Assembly: GCF_001267405.1 (NCBI RefSeq)
Contig: NZ_CP012369.1
Location: 1,080,001-1,144,000 of the forward strand
From: Moorella thermoacetica
Lineage (GTDB): Bacteria; Bacillota; DSM-521; Neomoorellales; Neomoorellaceae
Length of the DNA stretch: 64,000 nucleotides
Direction: 5' to 3'
The notes beneath the pieces are model-generated. The model saw only the letters and a list, made by a program, of their open reading frames with translations, ran no database searches and was not told where the DNA came from. Position 1 is the first letter of the stretch. Each line of letters opens with the position of its first letter. The translations under genes and the position numbers were made by a program. Shown in pieces: positions 60,676-64,000 of the stretch.

Positions 60676-61479
60676 ATGCTCATTGTGGGAGAATTGATCA
60701 ACACCAGTCGCAAACCGATTAAAGAGGCAATTGAAAGGGAGGATGCCGCTTATATCCGCGACATCGCGGTGAAGCAAGTTGAAGCCGGGGCTGATTACAT
60801 TGATATCAACTGCGGAACCCTGATTCACAATGAACCGGAGATCATGGCCTGGCTGGTTAATACCGTGAGGGAGGTAGTGGACGTTCCCTTATGTATCGAC
60901 AGCCCCGATCCCCGGGTACTGGAAACAGGATTGAAGCTGGCGACCAGGGGGCGGCCTATGTTAAACTCCATTACCGCGGAACCGGATCGATTCGAGGCAG
61001 TTTTGCCCCTCGCGAAGAGATTTAACGCCAGAGTGGTGGCCCTATGCATGGATAACGACGGGATACCATCCACCGCGGAGAAGCGAATCGAGATCGTCAG
61101 GAAGCTGGTAGAAAACCTGACAGCGGCCGGTGTCGAGAGGGGCGACATCTACATCGACCCGCTGGTGAAGCCGCTCAGCATCAGCGACCAGGCGGGATTG
61201 GAAGTGCTCGAAGCCGTGGGCTTTATCAGACAGGCTTATCCCGATGTGCACATTATTTGCGGTCTCAGCAACGTCAGTTTCGGGCTACCCAACAGGCGGA
61301 TCCTGAATCAGGTCTTCATGGTACAACTTATGACCGCCGGTATGGACTCCTACATCCTGGACCCCCTGGACAGGGAGATGATGGGTTTCTACCATGCCTC
61401 CCGGGCATTGCTGGGTAAGGATCCTTTCTGCGCCGGCTACCTGAAGGCCCACCGCAGCGGTTTGTACAGGCGTGATTGA
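60676..61479 (+). CDS. AcsE-like methyltetrahydrofolate:corrinoid methyltransferase
   Basis: The 267-residue pterin-binding barrel is a paralogue of AcsE. It keeps the functional residues at matching positions: Asp75 (LCIDSPD), Asp161 (YIDPLV) and Asn199 (GLSNVS). It lacks the cysteine/histidine zinc site of MtaA. Placed 114 nt before mtaC, it probably moves methyl groups between MtaC and THF, making methyl-THF directly from methanol. ATG follows GGGAGGT. MtgA of glycine-betaine systems is the closest functional analogue. Confidence 0.9.
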   Translation: MLIVGELINTSRKPIKEAIEREDAAYIRDIAVKQVEAGADYIDINCGTLIHNEPEIMAWLVNTVREVVDVPLCIDSPDPRVLETGLKLATRGRPMLNSITAEPDRFEAVLPLAKRFNARVVALCMDNDGIPSTAEKRIEIVRKLVENLTAAGVERGDIYIDPLVKPLSISDQAGLEVLEAVGFIRQAYPDVHIICGLSNVSFGLPNRRILNQVFMVQLMTAGMDSYILDPLDREMMGFYHASRALLGKDPFCAGYLKAHRSGLYRRD

Positions 61480-61593
61480 TAGCGGCGGTGCTCCGGAAGC
61501 GCGGCAATAAATCGGTTGCATTTCTTTGGCGACCGGTTAAACAAGGTTAAACAAAATAATTTAAATCATTAAAAAGAAGGAGGATTTCTTGCA

Positions 61594-62226
61594 ATGCCCA
61601 CTTATGAAGAACTCTCCCAGGCGGTATTTGAAGGTGATGAAGCACAGGTGGTGGAATTGACCAGGAGTTTGTTGAGCGGCGGAGCGGAACCCCTGGAAGT
61701 GATCAATAAAGGTCTGATCGCAGGTATGGACCGGGTCGGCGTCCTGTTCAAGAACAACGAGATGTTCGTCCCTGAGGTCTTAATGTCGGCCAACGCCATG
61801 AACGCCGGGGTGGAGGTTGTTAAGCAGAGCCAGCAAGCCTTTGACATGCCGTCCGTGGGAAAAATCGTACTGGGAACCGTTAAGGGGGACCTGCACGACA
61901 TCGGCAAGAACCTGGTGGCCATGATGTTGGAGAGCGGCGGCTTCACGGTTTACAACCTGGGGGTGGACATCGAACCGGGTAAATTCGTAGAGGCGGTAAA
62001 GAAGTACCAGCCGGACATCGTGGGCATGTCCGCCCTGTTAACCACCACCATGATGAATATGAAATCAACCATCGATGCCCTGATCGCCGCCGGGCTGAGG
62101 GATCGGGTAAAAGTAATCGTCGGCGGGGCGCCCCTCAGCCAGGATTTTGCAGATGAGATCGGAGCCGACGGGTATGCTCCGGACGCCGCTTCGGCCACCG
62201 AGCTCTGCAGGCAGCTGCTTGAGTAA
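61594..62226 (+). CDS. mtaC: Methanol corrinoid protein MtaC
   Basis: The 210-residue protein has the helical cap (residues 1-85) and the B12 domain with cobalt ligand His101 (GDLHDIG), SALLTTTMMNM and VGGAPLS. It accepts the methyl group of methanol from MtaB. ATG at 61594 follows AAGGAGG. It lies between the methyl-THF methyltransferase and mtaB, in the same direction. Confidence 0.93.
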   Translation: MPTYEELSQAVFEGDEAQVVELTRSLLSGGAEPLEVINKGLIAGMDRVGVLFKNNEMFVPEVLMSANAMNAGVEVVKQSQQAFDMPSVGKIVLGTVKGDLHDIGKNLVAMMLESGGFTVYNLGVDIEPGKFVEAVKKYQPDIVGMSALLTTTMMNMKSTIDALIAAGLRDRVKVIVGGAPLSQDFADEIGADGYAPDAASATELCRQLLE

Positions 62227-62335
62227 GACGGCCGGCCGGGTAGACCTGTCGAAGTAGGAAACCCGGGCGGCAGCCCGGGCTATAGCCGGATGACCCTCAC
62301 GGAACCATGGATTAATAATTATGGAGGGAGCCATA

Positions 62336-63766
62336 ATGGATTACAAGCCTGTTAAAACCTTTAGTGAACTGGAGGTCAAATCCCTGGATGATTTCGTCTA
62401 CGGGATTGCGCCCCATCCCGTAAAAGCAAAGAACGGCATGGTGATCGGCGCAGGGACGGTTTACCCCGAGATCAACATGACCCTCCCGCCGATGAATATT
62501 GAGGAAAGCACCATGCCCGAAGTCAGAAGGCAGTATGCGGAGATGATTGAGGGGATTTTAAAGAGGGCGAGGGACCTGTACGCCCCCGGCATCATCGTGG
62601 AACTGGAACTGCTCCCGGAGACTACCATGAAGCCCGAGTGGGGGATCGAGATTAACAAGATCCTGCGGGACAAGATGCACGAGTACGAGGATAAGTACGG
62701 GCTAAAAAGCCTCCTCAGGTGTACCCCCAACGACACCAGGGAGATTCTCAGGCCGCCGCTGATGAAACGGGGCGAACTCCTGGAAAACATGTTCATCACC
62801 TTTGAGAAATGCGCCGAGGACGGGGCTGATATCCTTTCCATCGAGTCCACGGGCGGTAAGGAGGTCCACGATGAAGCGCTTGTCACCTGCAACATCAGGA
62901 AGGCCATCTTTGCCCTGGGTGTCCTGGGGGTCAGGGACATGCGGTTCCTCTGGTCCAATATAGTCAGGATCGCCGAACGGACCGGCGCTATAGCCGGTGG
63001 AGATACGGCATGCGGGTTTGCTAACACCGCCCTCGCCCTGGCGGAACAGGGAATGATCCCCAGGGTGTTTGCGGCAGTGGACAGGGTGGCCACCATCCCC
63101 AGGAGCCTGGTGGCATTCGAAATGGGTGCCATAGGGCCTGATAAGGACTGCGGCTATGAGGGGCCATACATGAAAGCCATCGCCGGGGTACCCATTTCCA
63201 TGGAAGGCAAAACGGCGGCATGTGCCCATTTAAGTGCCATCGGCAACATCGCCGCCTGTGTGTGCGACATGTGGAGCAACGAATCCGTCCAGAACGTCAA
63301 GCTGCTGAGCGCTCCGGCACCCGTGGTATCCACGGAACAGCTCATCTACGACTGCCGGCTGATGAACGAAGCGGCGGCGGACGGGCGCAGCTTCGCCCTG
63401 AAGATGCGGGACTGGCTGACAGCCTCCGATTCCAGGCTGGATCCCCAGGCCTACGTCCTGAGGCCGGACATAGTGCTGGAGATCAGCCAGGAATTGGTTA
63501 AGGAAAAGGACGCTTTCATTGCGACCAAAAAGGCGGCCGCCCTGGCGGCGGAGGTCATTAAGCGGGGCCTGGCCCGGGGCGAAGTTCAGGTGTCCTCCAG
63601 AGAGAAGAAGTGGTTGGACATCATCAGCTCCCAGATTGAAACAATACCCGACGATTGGGAAGAGTTCTGGTACGAAATACAAAAAGAACTGGACCTCGAA
63701 AAATTTAGGCCGGAGGAATATGATTTAGAGGTAATCATGGCCAGAGGAGCTTCCGCAGGGAATTAG
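62336..63766 (+). CDS. mtaB: Methanol:corrinoid methyltransferase MtaB
   Basis: The 476-residue TIM-barrel protein matches archaeal MtaB over its length. Likely zinc ligands are Glu170 (SIESTGG), Cys226 (DTACGF) and Cys272 (KDCGYEGPYMK), corresponding to Glu164, Cys220 and Cys269 of Methanosarcina. It cleaves the C-O bond of methanol and methylates MtaC. ATG at 62336 has GGAGGGA six bases upstream and is chosen over an in-frame ATG at 62321. Confidence 0.95.
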   Translation: MDYKPVKTFSELEVKSLDDFVYGIAPHPVKAKNGMVIGAGTVYPEINMTLPPMNIEESTMPEVRRQYAEMIEGILKRARDLYAPGIIVELELLPETTMKPEWGIEINKILRDKMHEYEDKYGLKSLLRCTPNDTREILRPPLMKRGELLENMFITFEKCAEDGADILSIESTGGKEVHDEALVTCNIRKAIFALGVLGVRDMRFLWSNIVRIAERTGAIAGGDTACGFANTALALAEQGMIPRVFAAVDRVATIPRSLVAFEMGAIGPDKDCGYEGPYMKAIAGVPISMEGKTAACAHLSAIGNIAACVCDMWSNESVQNVKLLSAPAPVVSTEQLIYDCRLMNEAAADGRSFALKMRDWLTASDSRLDPQAYVLRPDIVLEISQELVKEKDAFIATKKAAALAAEVIKRGLARGEVQVSSREKKWLDIISSQIETIPDDWEEFWYEIQKELDLEKFRPEEYDLEVIMARGASAGN

Positions 63767-63833
63767 TTATTGGAGAGAGGCCCTCCTGTACTTGCCTGCC
63801 AGCAAGGCGGACCGCTGTATAACAGGATTACAC

Positions 63834-63866
63834 CTGGCCCCCTTCTTTCCTCCCCGAGGGGGCCAG
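63834..63866 (+). terminator. Hairpin after mtaB
   Basis: CTGGCCCCC and GGGGGCCAG form a perfect 9-bp stem 67 nt after the mtaB stop; no close T-run, so terminator strength is uncertain. Confidence 0.55.
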
Positions 63867-63910
63867 CCATTCCTCCCTACACAACTTTATAATTTTTATT
63901 TCTAAAAAGA

Positions 63911-63929
63911 AGCTCCCCATGGGGGAGCT
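63911..63929 (-). terminator. Terminator of the gene entering from the right edge
   Basis: AGCTCCCCCATGGGGAGCT followed by TCTTTTTAG on the minus strand; it begins inside the stop codon of the partial gene. Confidence 0.85.
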
Positions 63930-64000
63930 AGGAGTTGCTCGCATCTTTTTTTGTAAAGGAATCCTTGGCGCTACACTCGGGGCATTTCCGGGGCTTGCAA
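63928..64000 (-). CDS. C-terminal end of a protein with a CxxxxCxxC motif (partial)
   Basis: Twenty-three residues and a TAG stop are visible: CKPRKCPECSAKDSFTKK, ending DASNS. The CxxxxCxxC motif suggests a zinc ribbon at the C-terminus, as in small FmdB-like or other zinc-ribbon proteins. The rest lies beyond the window edge. The immediately following terminator supports a real gene end. Confidence 0.55.
   Translation of the reverse strand, partial: CKPRKCPECSAKDSFTKKDASNS

Overview
The window looks like a chromosomal segment of a thermophilic acetogenic Firmicute and almost certainly comes from Moorella thermoacetica or a very close relative. The evidence is a complete Wood-Ljungdahl carbonyl-branch cluster whose products have the lengths and catalytic residue numbers published for M. 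thermoacetica (AcsB A-cluster Cys528 and Cys597, CODH Cys550, AcsE Asp75/Asp160/Asn199). Also present are the MetVF-HdrABC-MvhD set, a PduL phosphotransacylase and an MtaBC methanol methyltransferase. Most genes lie on the minus strand, Shine-Dalgarno sequences are strong, and TTG and GTG starts are frequent.

Layout. 1-9.2 kb: a DinG-type helicase with an exonuclease domain (cut by the left edge), a biotin-dependent carboxyltransferase set, thiL, hypothetical genes and a secreted metallophosphatase. 9.5-9.7 kb: a tRNA-Lys/tRNA-Arg operon with promoter and terminator. 9.7-14.2 kb: a GntR-ABC transporter operon with a decayed efflux adaptor, a Uma2 protein and a radical SAM protein. 14.4-17.7 kb: anaerobic sulfite reductase asrABC with an FNR-type site and a scar containing a duplicated piece of asrA. 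17.7-22 kb: fetAB-like transporter (fetA carries a stop codon) behind a SAM-I riboswitch, and a second GntR-ABC operon with a tandem palindromic operator. 22-28 kb: a methyltransferase, small proteins, a glutamate-synthase-like enzyme flanked by two IclR genes (one with a stop codon), and pduL. 28-37 kb: feoAB with an unlisted zinc-ribbon gene and Fur sites, helicase-loader genes, an Asp23-type protein, a beta-CASP nuclease, and an Lrp/aminotransferase operon under a T-box.

37-57.6 kb is the core. Transcribed leftward it reads cooC-acsA-acsB-acsC-acsV-acsF-acsD-(412-nt gap)-acsE-(terminator hairpin)-hdrC-hdrB-hdrA-mvhD-metV-metF. The first part makes CO dehydrogenase/acetyl-CoA synthase, the corrinoid iron-sulfur protein, its activator, Ni-insertion ATPases and the methyltransferase that loads methyl groups from methyl-THF. 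The second part makes the methylene-THF reductase complex that supplies methyl-THF. 58.2-63.8 kb adds methanol entry: a PocR/AraC-type regulator gene interrupted by an amber codon, an orphan corrinoid protein, an AcsE-like methyl-THF methyltransferase, MtaC and MtaB. Methanol methyl groups could thus pass to tetrahydrofolate and enter the acs pathway next door.

The observations most worth following are: (i) a shared leader element in front of both iron-transport units (feoA and fetA), which I cannot match to a known riboswitch; (ii) three genes each broken by a single in-frame stop, two of them TAG at positions expected to be CAG; (iii) the methanol cluster in which an AcsE paralogue stands where MtaA would be expected; (iv) strong RNA hairpins and a 412-nt non-coding insert inside the acs/hdr/met transcription unit; (v) a 56-residue eight-cysteine protein in the feo operon.
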